Made by a program: the position numbers and the translations under genes. 64,000 nucleotides of DNA from Phycisphaerales bacterium (lineage in GTDB: Bacteria; Planctomycetota; Phycisphaerae; Phycisphaerales; SM1A02). Location: the NCBI GenBank assembly GCA_009691705.1, contig SIAR01000008.1, forward strand, positions 17,134-81,133, written 5' to 3'. Of the stretch, positions 51,443-59,418 are shown piece after piece. The notes beneath the pieces were generated by a model. It was not told the DNA's origin. It saw only the letters and a list, made by a program, of their open reading frames with translations, and did no database searches. Each line of letters opens with the position of its first letter. Positions within the stretch are counted from its first letter, which is position 1.

Positions 51443-53650
51443 GTGCGGCGCGTGATGATCCTCTCTCTTCTCATTGCAAACGCCATCGTCTGTGCATCCC
51501 ATGCGCAGTCGGTCGCAGTTGCCGCGCGCGAAAAGTTCGAGATCATCGACATCGAGAGTGCCAAGGTTCTCGAGAAGCAAGTGCAAGCGGTGCGCGCTAA
51601 AGTTTTCAAGGCCTGCGTGGGCCTTGAGATCATGGACTCGTCTGGAGGCGGGGCGGGCAGCGGAACAATCATCTCAACGGATGGTTGGATTCTCACCGCG
51701 GGTCATGTCTGCAGAAGTCCAGATCTCGTAGCGAAGATTTACTTCTCAGATGGCACCACCACGACCGGCAAGACTGCTGGGTTGCATTGGAACGGCACCG
51801 AAGATTGTGGTGTCGTGCGATTCGATCCCACCGGACTCACCCTGACCGCAGCAGAATTGGGATCGATGAACACCACCGCGGCAGGCGATTGGGTGCTGGC
51901 TTTCGGGCACACATTTGGAATCGAGAAAGACCCATTTCGTCCGCCGATCTTGCGCTTGGGAAGGCTCAACGGTGCAAACGCAATCGCGATCTGGATGGAT
52001 GCGCCACTCTCGTCGGGAGATTCTGGCGGCGGTCTTTTCGATCTGCATGGACGACTCATCGGCATCAACTCGACCGCAGGTGGCGAACCTGAGATGAACG
52101 CGGCAACGACCGTCGACTTCGCGAAGTCGCACCTCAGCGACATGCAGCAAGGGGCGGCAACGGGAGAAGATATGAAGAACGAGCGCGAAGGAAAGCCGCA
52201 CGATGGCAGCGGACAGCGCATTGTTGATACGGGTCCGCCCCAAACAACTGCTCCACACAAAGCCGACCCAAAGATTCTGCAAGCGATCGCCTCGGTTGTT
52301 GACGATGCAATCATGATGACCGTGGGAGTCTTCGTAGACGACCGGCTCGTGTGCTACGGCACAGTCGCTGACGCGCATGGTTTCATCATCGCCAAGGCAT
52401 CCGAAGTCGGAATGACAAGCGCGAATGTTTCGGTTGCGCTGCCCGATGGGTTAACAGTTGCTGCCAAGCGCATGGCGGTTGATCACCAGCTCGACCTCAT
52501 GTTGCTCAGGGTGAATGAAACGCTCGAAGCGCCGATCTTCGATGGGGATGCCACCTCGGCCGCTGGCGCATTGCTCTTTACGGTTGGCCGCGATGGCAGC
52601 CCGGTTGCATTTGGAGTTCGTAGTCTCGACACCTATCAACCGGGGCGCAGCGATAGGTCGACTCCATATCTCGGCGTGCGGGTGCGACCCGTAACCGACG
52701 AAGAGCGCGCCGCGCACGGCGACAAGGCTGGAGTCATCGTGGTGGTCGTGTCGCCCGCAACATCAGCGGCGCGCGCCGGGGTGCGGACCGGGGATTTCAT
52801 TACACGCATCGCCGAGACCACCGTCGAAAACCAACCGCAGTTGGGAGAGGTTGTGCGTCGACATGCGTCTGGAGAGATCATCGACATCGTGCGACTCAAT
52901 GGTGGGAGCGAAGAGGTGTTGCGCGCGCGACTCACTCCGCGACCGATCGAGCACGGTCCTTCGCCATCGACGCCGCGGTTTCCAGCGAGTCGGCGCTCGA
53001 GTGGATTCGGTCCCGTGATTCAGCATGACACGACACTGCGCTCTGACCAAATGTGTGGACCGCTCGTTGATCTCAATGGGCGAGTTGTTGGTGTCAACAT
53101 CGCCCGCGCCGACCGCACAAAGTCGTACGCCCTCGCCTCGTCGACGGTGCAAGAAGCAATCACGCGCCTGCTGGCACGAGTGAAGGAGCATCCCGAGCCG
53201 ATGGCGTTGGTGAATCCGCTTGAGAATGGCATCGTGACAAAGCAAGATGCCGCGCTCGTTCGTCTCAATGCGACGGCGGCAGAGATTGTCGGAACAACTC
53301 TGCGTCTTGTGCAGGCAGAAGATTCTCTTGGAGCGCTCGAGTCGTGGATCGATTCGAACGATTCGGCGCGCTGGCTGGTTGAGTTCACCAAGCCTGGCGA
53401 CTATGCGGTGACGGTGATACAAGCCTGTCCACCCGAGCTGGCTGGGCAGGACTTCTTTGTGCAGATGGGTGAAGTCGTGCTGCGCGGCAAGACGCAATCA
53501 ACCGCCGACAGCAGCGACTTTCAAAGGGTAGACGTCGGATCGGTGCACGTGGAGAGTGCCGGTCGCGCGATCATCGAAGTGAAGACTGGTGGTTCGTTGC
53601 GCGGTCCACTCATGGGTCTGCATGCCGTCGAACTCAAACGCACGAGCTAA
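51443..53650 (+). CDS. HtrA-like secreted serine protease with degenerate second lobe and inserted PDZ
   Basis: A 735-residue exported protein that starts at GTG 51443. Signal peptide RRVMILSLLIANAIVCASHAQ. Lobe 1 (about 55-215) is a full trypsin-like protease with His88 (TAGHVC), Asp121 (TEDCGVVRF) and Ser194 (SGDSGGGLFD). Lobe 2 (about 285-385 and 515-570) repeats the fold (GVFVDDRLVCYG, DLMLLRV) but its His and Ser positions are replaced. A PDZ domain (about 400-490, TPYLGVRVRP, VSPATSAARAGVRTGDFITRI) is inserted before the second lobe's nucleophile loop (SDQMCGPLVDLNGRVVGVNIA). The C-terminus (about 580-730) is an unassigned beta-rich domain. It probably acts on misfolded envelope proteins. 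Confidence 0.85.
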   Translation: MRRVMILSLLIANAIVCASHAQSVAVAAREKFEIIDIESAKVLEKQVQAVRAKVFKACVGLEIMDSSGGGAGSGTIISTDGWILTAGHVCRSPDLVAKIYFSDGTTTTGKTAGLHWNGTEDCGVVRFDPTGLTLTAAELGSMNTTAAGDWVLAFGHTFGIEKDPFRPPILRLGRLNGANAIAIWMDAPLSSGDSGGGLFDLHGRLIGINSTAGGEPEMNAATTVDFAKSHLSDMQQGAATGEDMKNEREGKPHDGSGQRIVDTGPPQTTAPHKADPKILQAIASVVDDAIMMTVGVFVDDRLVCYGTVADAHGFIIAKASEVGMTSANVSVALPDGLTVAAKRMAVDHQLDLMLLRVNETLEAPIFDGDATSAAGALLFTVGRDGSPVAFGVRSLDTYQPGRSDRSTPYLGVRVRPVTDEERAAHGDKAGVIVVVVSPATSAARAGVRTGDFITRIAETTVENQPQLGEVVRRHASGEIIDIVRLNGGSEEVLRARLTPRPIEHGPSPSTPRFPASRRSSGFGPVIQHDTTLRSDQMCGPLVDLNGRVVGVNIARADRTKSYALASSTVQEAITRLLARVKEHPEPMALVNPLENGIVTKQDAALVRLNATAAEIVGTTLRLVQAEDSLGALESWIDSNDSARWLVEFTKPGDYAVTVIQACPPELAGQDFFVQMGEVVLRGKTQSTADSSDFQRVDVGSVHVESAGRAIIEVKTGGSLRGPLMGLHAVELKRTS

Positions 53651-53652
53651 CA

Positions 53653-54132
53653 ATGATCAGTGCAACACCAACATTCGCCGACCACTGGCACCTTCGCTTT
53701 CTCGACCTAGCACAACGCATTGCCACGTGGAGCAAAGATCCATCGCGTGGCGTGGGAGCGATCATCGTCTCGCCATCCCGGCAGATCATCAGCACAGGAT
53801 TCAACGGTCTTCCGCAGGGAATCGCCGACCATCCTGAGCGACTCGAGCGACCGGCAAAGTACGACTTGATTTGTCATGCAGAACTGAACGCGATCGTGCA
53901 GTGCGCACGCAACGGAGTTACTCCCAAGGGGTGCACGATGTATTGCACGTTTAGTCCTTGCGTGCAATGTTCGCTGGCGATCATCCAGTGCGGCATTGCT
54001 GAAGTTGTGACGCACGAGACGGCGGGGGGCGACGAGCATTGGCAGCGCTCCTTGGCACTTGCCCGCGCGTTGTTCACCGAAGCCGGCGTGTGCTATCGCA
54101 CATTTCCTGCTTCGGTACCCTCTGCGAAATGA
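53653..54132 (+). CDS. dCMP deaminase (ComEB-like cytidine/deoxycytidylate deaminase)
   Basis: A 159-residue zinc-dependent deaminase. The zinc site is CHAELNAIVQC (His75, with Glu77 as the proton shuttle) plus PCVQC (Cys103, Cys106). FNGLPQGIADHPERLERPAKYD is the typical substrate-side loop of dCMP deaminases. It converts dCMP to dUMP in pyrimidine salvage. Length is at the usual size (about 150-190). It starts 2 bp after the HtrA-like stop, and its TGA overlaps the ATG of the DUF1579 gene (ATGA), so the three are probably co-transcribed. Confidence 0.9.
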   Translation: MISATPTFADHWHLRFLDLAQRIATWSKDPSRGVGAIIVSPSRQIISTGFNGLPQGIADHPERLERPAKYDLICHAELNAIVQCARNGVTPKGCTMYCTFSPCVQCSLAIIQCGIAEVVTHETAGGDEHWQRSLALARALFTEAGVCYRTFPASVPSAK

Positions 54133-55055
54133 AGACAAATACGCAGTCGTTTGTGATTGGATCGATCGTTGGGTCGGTCGCGTGTGCAGTGATCGCAATG
54201 ATTCTTGGGGCAGGTGCGCCGCAGGCACAGCCATCTCAGCCGGCACCGCAGGCACAGCAGGCACCTCGCGCGCCACTGCAAGCCATCGCCCCTGCCGGAG
54301 CCGACGATGCCAAGGCGTTGGCACTTCTCACCCAACTTGTCGGATCGTGGGCCGTTCAAGGAACATCGATCGCCGCGGATGGCACCACGAGCGGCCCATT
54401 TCAGGGAACGACCCAGTTCGGTTGGACGCTTGGTGGAAACTTTCTCTCGGGCGATCACGTCTTGTTCAACTCTTCAGGATCAGCACTTCAAACAATCGAC
54501 GTGATGGGATTCACTCCCGGAGTCGGATTCACCCGCAGCGAGATCACCAACGGTGATCGCTCGATGTTTCTCTCGACTGGGATATACGACGACGCTGCAA
54601 GCGCGTTGACATTCGTCACATCTAACACACTCTTGACAGCGGATGGCCAACCCCGCTCACTCGCCACGACATTTCTCTTTCAGCCCGATGGTTCAATAGT
54701 GTGGAACACAATGTTTCAAGTGGGAGATCAACCCGCGGGCACGGTGAAACTCGTGCTGACGCAGACGAGTAAGACGCCAGGACTTTCTAATCCTCAGACG
54801 CCGTTTGGCGCGCCGATGCTTGCGCAACAAGGCGGCGTTTCGCAATCAGGCGCGCCTGCCGCAGCGGGGGGCAGTTTCATTGTGCAAACCCCACAAGGAT
54901 TGGCAGTGACGCGCCCTCCCCAGACTGCCGCAGAGAATCAGCAATTGCTCAGCGCCATGATGCAACAGCGTCAGCAGATGCAAGCGCAAATGAACACGAT
55001 GCAAGGTCAAGTGCCTGACATGTCGCGTTCGATGAGTGGCGGATGGGGGCAATGA
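54129..55055 (+). CDS. exported DUF1579-type protein
   Basis: A 308-residue protein from ATG 54129. The N-terminal helix (FVIGSIVGSVACAVIAMILGAGA) is followed by an Ala/Gln/Pro linker. The core (about 60-220) matches DUF1579: LLTQLVGSWAVQGTSIAADGTTSGPFQGTTQFGW, GGNFLSGDHVLFN and DVMGFTPGVGFTRSEITNGDRSMFLSTG. DUF1579 proteins are a lipocalin-like family of unknown function. The C-terminal tail (about 240-308) is Gln/Met-rich (MMQQRQQMQAQMNTMQ) and likely disordered. It is coupled to the upstream deaminase by a 4-bp overlap. Confidence 0.75.
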   Translation: MKTNTQSFVIGSIVGSVACAVIAMILGAGAPQAQPSQPAPQAQQAPRAPLQAIAPAGADDAKALALLTQLVGSWAVQGTSIAADGTTSGPFQGTTQFGWTLGGNFLSGDHVLFNSSGSALQTIDVMGFTPGVGFTRSEITNGDRSMFLSTGIYDDAASALTFVTSNTLLTADGQPRSLATTFLFQPDGSIVWNTMFQVGDQPAGTVKLVLTQTSKTPGLSNPQTPFGAPMLAQQGGVSQSGAPAAAGGSFIVQTPQGLAVTRPPQTAAENQQLLSAMMQQRQQMQAQMNTMQGQVPDMSRSMSGGWGQ

Positions 55056-55085
55056 TGAAGAACGCCCTTCGCTAGTCTCTCGCCT

Positions 55086-55901
55086 ATGAACACAATGAAT
55101 GAGTCGCCCTGTCCACTTTCGCTTGTCGGTCGCCATGCACTCGTCGGTGGCGCAACACAAGGAATCGGCCGAGCATGTGCCGAGGCGTTTGCCAGCGCGG
55201 GGGCGACCGTCACTCTAATGGGACGCAATCCCGATGGGCTCGCGCAAGTGCTCGAGGCGCTTTCGGTGAACGCGGGACAGACGCACCACTCATTGCTTGT
55301 CGACTATGCGAATTGGCGGGCGGTGCAAGTGGCAGTGAGTGCGCACGTGCAGTCGCACGGCACCGTGCACATCGTCTTGCATAACACGGGAGGTCCTGCG
55401 GCAGGGCTGGCGATCGATGCCGCGCCAGAAGACTTCGCGAAGTCATTTGAGTCACATCTGCTCACCGGACAGGCGATCGTGCAAGCCTGCGCGCCAGGAA
55501 TGCGCGAGGCAAAGTACGGACGCATCATCAACATCACAAGCACATCGGTGATCACCCCCATTCGTGGACTGGGCATCTCGAACACGATTCGCGCCGCGGT
55601 TGCGAATTGGGCGCGCACGCTCGCGGGTGAACTTGCTCCATTTGGAATCACGGCGAACACGATTCTGCCAGGGTTCACCCGCACCGCGCGTCTTGCGGCG
55701 ATCTTTCGCGGTCGGGCGACCCGCTCTGCCTCGACCGTCGACGAAGTCGAGCGCGCTGCTATTGCGACCATTCCTGCGGGACGGCTCGGCGAGGCGCAAG
55801 AGATTGCGGCAGTCGCACTCTTTCTCGCTTCAGCTGCTGCGGCATACGTCAACGGCGTCAACCTCCCAGTCGATGGTGGACGCACGGCGATGCAGAGTTA
55901 G
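55086..55901 (+). CDS. SDR-family oxidoreductase
   Basis: A 271-residue Rossmann-fold protein. The NAD(P) motif is GGATQGIGRACAEAFA and the NAG region reads HNTGGPAAG. SYTS-type Ser is found in IINITSTSV, but the YxxxK pair is not visible: the segment reads GLGISNTIRAAVANWARTLAGEL, where Ile-Ser-Asn and Arg stand in its place, as in a known SDR subgroup with 'LSN..R'. The C-terminus ends NGVNLPVDGG. The activity is therefore uncertain. It ends 2 bp before kynB, so a role in the kynurenine cluster is possible, but no pathway step obviously needs it. Confidence 0.8.
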   Translation: MNTMNESPCPLSLVGRHALVGGATQGIGRACAEAFASAGATVTLMGRNPDGLAQVLEALSVNAGQTHHSLLVDYANWRAVQVAVSAHVQSHGTVHIVLHNTGGPAAGLAIDAAPEDFAKSFESHLLTGQAIVQACAPGMREAKYGRIINITSTSVITPIRGLGISNTIRAAVANWARTLAGELAPFGITANTILPGFTRTARLAAIFRGRATRSASTVDEVERAAIATIPAGRLGEAQEIAAVALFLASAAAAYVNGVNLPVDGGRTAMQS

Positions 55902-55903
55902 TC

Positions 55904-56557
55904 GTGACACTTCGCGGCGCCATCATCGATATCTCGCCGCGCATCTCAGCGCGACTTGCAGTCTTTCCTGGTGATACCGCGCCAACCCGCGAGGTCGCGT
56001 TCGACATGCATCGCGGCGATGCGATCACCCTGAGCACGCTGCGAACGACTGTGCATCTTGGATCACACGCCGATGCCCCGAGTCACTACGGCAGAGACGG
56101 TCGCACGATTGAAGAGCAGCCACTCGACCTCTACTGGGGGGAGTGCGAAGTGGTGCGAGTGCGCGCCGAGTTTCTGGGAACAATCACCCGCGTCGGGCGC
56201 GCGCATCTCGCTGTCAACGCGGGGTGGCAGCCAACAACGCGACGCATCTTGATCGCGACGAGTTCATATTGCAATCCAGAAGAGTGGACGGCACATTTTC
56301 TGGCGCTCGAGCCGGCCCTCGTTGATGCCCTTGCCGACGCCGGGGTGCAACTCGTTGGCATCGATACTCCGAGCGTTGATTGCGCAGACTCGAAAGATCT
56401 TCCAGCGCATCAACGGTTTTACGCTCGCGACGTTGCGATCATCGAGGGACTTGTGCTCAGCGGTGTCGCGGCAGGAAAATACGAATTGTGCGCGTTGCCG
56501 CTGGCACTCGAAGGATTCGATGCGAGCCCAGTGCGCGCGGCGCTGCGCACGATCTAA
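55904..56557 (+). CDS. kynB: kynurenine formamidase (arylformamidase, cyclase family)
   Basis: A 217-residue metal-dependent hydrolase starting at GTG 55904. It hydrolyses N-formylkynurenine to kynurenine. The cyclase signature HLGSHADAPSHYGRDG (HxGxHxDxPxH) supplies the metal ligands. The start IIDISPRISARLAVFPGDT and the later PSVDCADSKDLPAHQRFY and ALPLALEGFDASPVRAAL are typical of KynB. It sits 2 bp after the SDR gene and 4 bp from the convergent RidA gene, beside kynU and kmo, which strongly supports the function. Its partner tryptophan 2,3-dioxygenase is not in the window. Confidence 0.88.
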   Translation: MTLRGAIIDISPRISARLAVFPGDTAPTREVAFDMHRGDAITLSTLRTTVHLGSHADAPSHYGRDGRTIEEQPLDLYWGECEVVRVRAEFLGTITRVGRAHLAVNAGWQPTTRRILIATSSYCNPEEWTAHFLALEPALVDALADAGVQLVGIDTPSVDCADSKDLPAHQRFYARDVAIIEGLVLSGVAAGKYELCALPLALEGFDASPVRAALRTI

Positions 56558-56561
56558 CGAA

Positions 56562-56966
56562 TCACTTGCCCGCCCAACAAATCGCCTTGACCTCGACCGC
56601 GATCGGTGTCGGCAGCGCGCCAATCTCGAGCGTTGTTCGCGTGGGATTAGGGTTGCCCGGTCCAGCGAAGTACTCGGCATAGATGCGGTTGTAGGCGGCG
56701 AAGTCGCGCTGCATATTCGTGAGAAAGATCGTGACATCGGCGATGGTTGTCCAGGCGAGTCCCGCATCTTCAACAACTGCGCGCACATTGTCGAAGCAGG
56801 CACGGCACTGCACTTCGAAATCAAATGGATCGACTCCAGGAATGATCGCGCTGCCGCGGGTGCGCGGTCCAACACCGCTTAGAAAGACGAGATCGCCGAC
56901 GCGCTTCGCGTGTGGATAGGGACCAACTGGTTCGGGGGCGCGCGACGAGTGAAAGTCTTGGTTCAT
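56562..56966 (-). CDS. RidA-family protein, probably 2-aminomuconate deaminase
   Basis: A 134-residue YjgF/YER057c/UK114-fold protein. It reads APEPVGPYPHAKRVGDLVFLSGVGPR, then QCRACFDNVRAVVEDAGL, NMQRDFAAYNRIYAEYFAG and the conserved TRTTLEIGALPTPIAVEVKAICW. Several nba/amn pathway deaminases belong to this fold. It overlaps the upstream aldehyde dehydrogenase by 4 bp and is last in the minus operon, which fits the step after the aminomuconate semialdehyde dehydrogenase. Other RidA members only destroy enamines, so the specific activity is inferred. Confidence 0.8.
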   Translation of the reverse strand: MNQDFHSSRAPEPVGPYPHAKRVGDLVFLSGVGPRTRGSAIIPGVDPFDFEVQCRACFDNVRAVVEDAGLAWTTIADVTIFLTNMQRDFAAYNRIYAEYFAGPGNPNPTRTTLEIGALPTPIAVEVKAICWAGK

Positions 56967-58438
56967 TGGGGTTCCTCATGTGTGACGACGACCACAGGTT
57001 CAGCGAAAAAGTTCAGTGCCTCTTGCCCACCCTCACGACCGAGTCCACTGGCCCGCATTCCGCCGATTGGTGCGCGCAAGTCGCGCAACATCCACGAATT
57101 GATCCAGACTGTGCCGCAGTCGAGTTGGCGGGCGACGCGCTGCGCGCGGTCTGCATCGCCCGTCCAGAGACTTGCTGAAAGTCCAAAGCGTGTGCCGTTG
57201 GCAATCGCGATTGCTTCACTCTCGCTAGAGAATGGAATCAGTGTCGCGACTGGTCCAAAGATCTCTTCTTGATTCGCTTTGGCTGTCGCAGGCAGCCCTT
57301 CAATGAGTGTCGGCGGATAGAAAGCCCCAGCGCGATTCTGTTCGGGAAGATGCGACGGATCGAGGGGCGATCCACCACAGAGCAGATGCCCACCATCACG
57401 CACGGCGCCATCCACTGCTGCTGCAACCCGCAACAAATGTTGCCCCGAGATGAGCGATCCAATGTCGGTTGCACAATCAAGTGGATCGCCCACCCGAAGG
57501 GCGCGCGCCCGTGCCACGAGGGCAGGAACGAATATCTCCCACGCACTGCGTTCGATCAGGATGCGCGATCCACAGTGGCATACCTGCCCCTGATTCGTGA
57601 ACGCCGCGCGCGCCACGCCATGCACGCTCTTGCTGAGCTGCTCGCCATGCAGTGCATCGGCGAAAACAATTGTTGCGTTCTTTCCACCCAGTTCGAGCGC
57701 GGTGCGCTTGAACGACGGCGCCGCAGCACGGGCGATTGTCTCACCAGTTGCCGTACCGCCGGTGAATGTGATGCATGCGACACGCGGATGCGCCACGAGT
57801 GCTGCGCCGCAGAGTGGTCCACGGCCATTGACGATGTTGAGCACGCCGCCAGGCAACCCAGCTTCGATGGAACGCTGGGCGAGCATCGAAGCGGTGATCG
57901 GTGTCACTTCGCTTGGCTTACCGACGACTGTGCAGCCGGCGGCGAGGGCGGGGGCGATCTTCCAAGTGAAAAGGTAGAGCGGAAGATTCCACGGTGAAAT
58001 GCAGGCCGCAACGCCCAGGGCGCGACGGTGCACGACGCTGCGAGCGTGGGCATTCAAAAATGTTTCGGTGTGCTGTGCGCAAACTGCATCGGCGAAGAAA
58101 CGCAGGTTGGCGATTGCGCGCGGAATGTCAACTGAACGCGCTAGCGAGAGTGGCTTGCCAGTGTCGCGCGACTCCGCGAGGGCGAACGCCTCGGCGTCGC
58201 GTTCGACCAGTGCGGCGAGCGCGTGCAAATGCGCGCCGCGTTGGGCAGGAGCGAGTGCTGACCACCCGGCAAAGGCGCGCGCGGCCCCCTCGACCGCGGC
58301 ATCGACATCATGCGCGGTGCTATCGGGTGCGGTGCCGAGTAGTTCGCCAGTCGCGGGGTTGTAAATCGAAATCGTCGCGCCGCCGCGCGCAGGAGAGAAT
58401 GATCCGTCGATGAGATTGAGAACGGTGTGTGCTTCCAT
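56963..58438 (-). CDS. aldehyde dehydrogenase, probably 2-aminomuconic semialdehyde dehydrogenase
   Basis: A 491-residue NAD-dependent ALDH starting at ATG 58438; the longer frame runs back into the EamA gene. Signatures are ACISPWNLPLYLFTWKIAPALAAGCTVVGKPSEVTPITA, FTGGTATGETIARAAAP, LELGGKNATIVFADA (catalytic Glu) and FTNQGQVCHCGSRILIE (nucleophile Cys). EEIFGPVATLIPF and the terminal RASGLGREGGQEALNFFAEPV complete the pattern. In the kynurenine meta-cleavage route it oxidises 2-aminomuconate semialdehyde (NbaE/AMSDH). Substrate is inferred from neighbours. Confidence 0.88.
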   Translation of the reverse strand: MEAHTVLNLIDGSFSPARGGATISIYNPATGELLGTAPDSTAHDVDAAVEGAARAFAGWSALAPAQRGAHLHALAALVERDAEAFALAESRDTGKPLSLARSVDIPRAIANLRFFADAVCAQHTETFLNAHARSVVHRRALGVAACISPWNLPLYLFTWKIAPALAAGCTVVGKPSEVTPITASMLAQRSIEAGLPGGVLNIVNGRGPLCGAALVAHPRVACITFTGGTATGETIARAAAPSFKRTALELGGKNATIVFADALHGEQLSKSVHGVARAAFTNQGQVCHCGSRILIERSAWEIFVPALVARARALRVGDPLDCATDIGSLISGQHLLRVAAAVDGAVRDGGHLLCGGSPLDPSHLPEQNRAGAFYPPTLIEGLPATAKANQEEIFGPVATLIPFSSESEAIAIANGTRFGLSASLWTGDADRAQRVARQLDCGTVWINSWMLRDLRAPIGGMRASGLGREGGQEALNFFAEPVVVVTHEEPQ

Positions 58439-59418
58439 CAGTCCGACCCTTCCGTCGATGCCATTGTGATCTGCTTCGAGCCACTGCCTTTCGCCGTCAG
58501 CATGAGATAGGCGCCGCCGAGTGCGACGGCCCCGGCGGCCCACTGCCACCAGGCGAAGAACTCGCCGAAGATAAAGAAACTGCCAGCCGAAACGAGGAAC
58601 GGTTGAAGTTGCAAAACACCGCTTGTGATCACCACGCCGATGCGCGCGATGCTTATGTAATAGAAGACATGTCCTGCGGCGATGCCGATGAATGCGCTAA
58701 TGCCCAGCGCGGCGAGCACCGTTCCAGAGAGTTGCGGCACATACATGCCGTGGTCGCGGCCGAAGAAGAACATGAGCACGATGAGACCGACTGCCGTGAG
58801 TTGGCAGATCACCGCGAATGCAATCACGGGGTGATGGTTGTGCATTAATCGGCGCACGCTGAGTCCGTACATTCCGTATCCGATTGCGCAGAGGATGCTC
58901 AGCGTCAACCCCTTGGCGTTGATCTCGCTCATCGACATGTCTCCGCCGAGCAGCACGGGCAGAAGTCCAGCGAGCAGGATGCCAGCCCCGATCAGGTAGC
59001 GCTTGCTGGCGATGATTGGTCGCTCGGTAGGAACGAGAAACCACGCGCCCAGCGCGACCCAAATGAGTTGGGTGCGCAGACCGAAGGTGACGAGTCCTGG
59101 ATTCATCTCGTGAAAGGCTGCGGTGAACGCCGCTTGTCCGCCGATGTTTGCGAGACTTGGGATGATCGCAGCGCGCCAGATGCCAGCGGGAAGTCGATTC
59201 TTTCGTGCGGCCCACACAATTGCCGGCAACCAGAAGATGGCGCTCGCGCCATATCGCCAACCGTTGTTTGTCCAGAAGTCGACGTGCTGCGAGAGATGGC
59301 GCAGAAAAAGCGGAACAGTCGACCATCCCGCAAGTGTGAGCGTCAGACAGATCACGCCCGTTGAAAGACCGAGTCTGCGCGTCGCGGCACTGGCAGTCGA
59401 GGCGATGGTCCCAATCAC
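58438..59418 (-). CDS. EamA (DMT superfamily) transporter
   Basis: A 326-residue membrane protein starting at GTG 59418, with ten hydrophobic segments in two EamA halves (about residues 18-150 and 170-310). GALCLTL-type helices are seen as STGVICLTLTLAGWSTVPLFL and MSEINAKGLTLSILCAIGYGMYGLSVRR. The second-half signature FIGIAAGHVFYYISIARIGVVITSGVLQLQPFLV is typical. EamA proteins move metabolites such as amino acids across the inner membrane. Lying inside the kyn operon with overlaps on both sides, it may import tryptophan or kynurenine or export an intermediate. Direction cannot be told. Confidence 0.85.
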   Translation of the reverse strand: MIGTIASTASAATRRLGLSTGVICLTLTLAGWSTVPLFLRHLSQHVDFWTNNGWRYGASAIFWLPAIVWAARKNRLPAGIWRAAIIPSLANIGGQAAFTAAFHEMNPGLVTFGLRTQLIWVALGAWFLVPTERPIIASKRYLIGAGILLAGLLPVLLGGDMSMSEINAKGLTLSILCAIGYGMYGLSVRRLMHNHHPVIAFAVICQLTAVGLIVLMFFFGRDHGMYVPQLSGTVLAALGISAFIGIAAGHVFYYISIARIGVVITSGVLQLQPFLVSAGSFFIFGEFFAWWQWAAGAVALGGAYLMLTAKGSGSKQITMASTEGSD

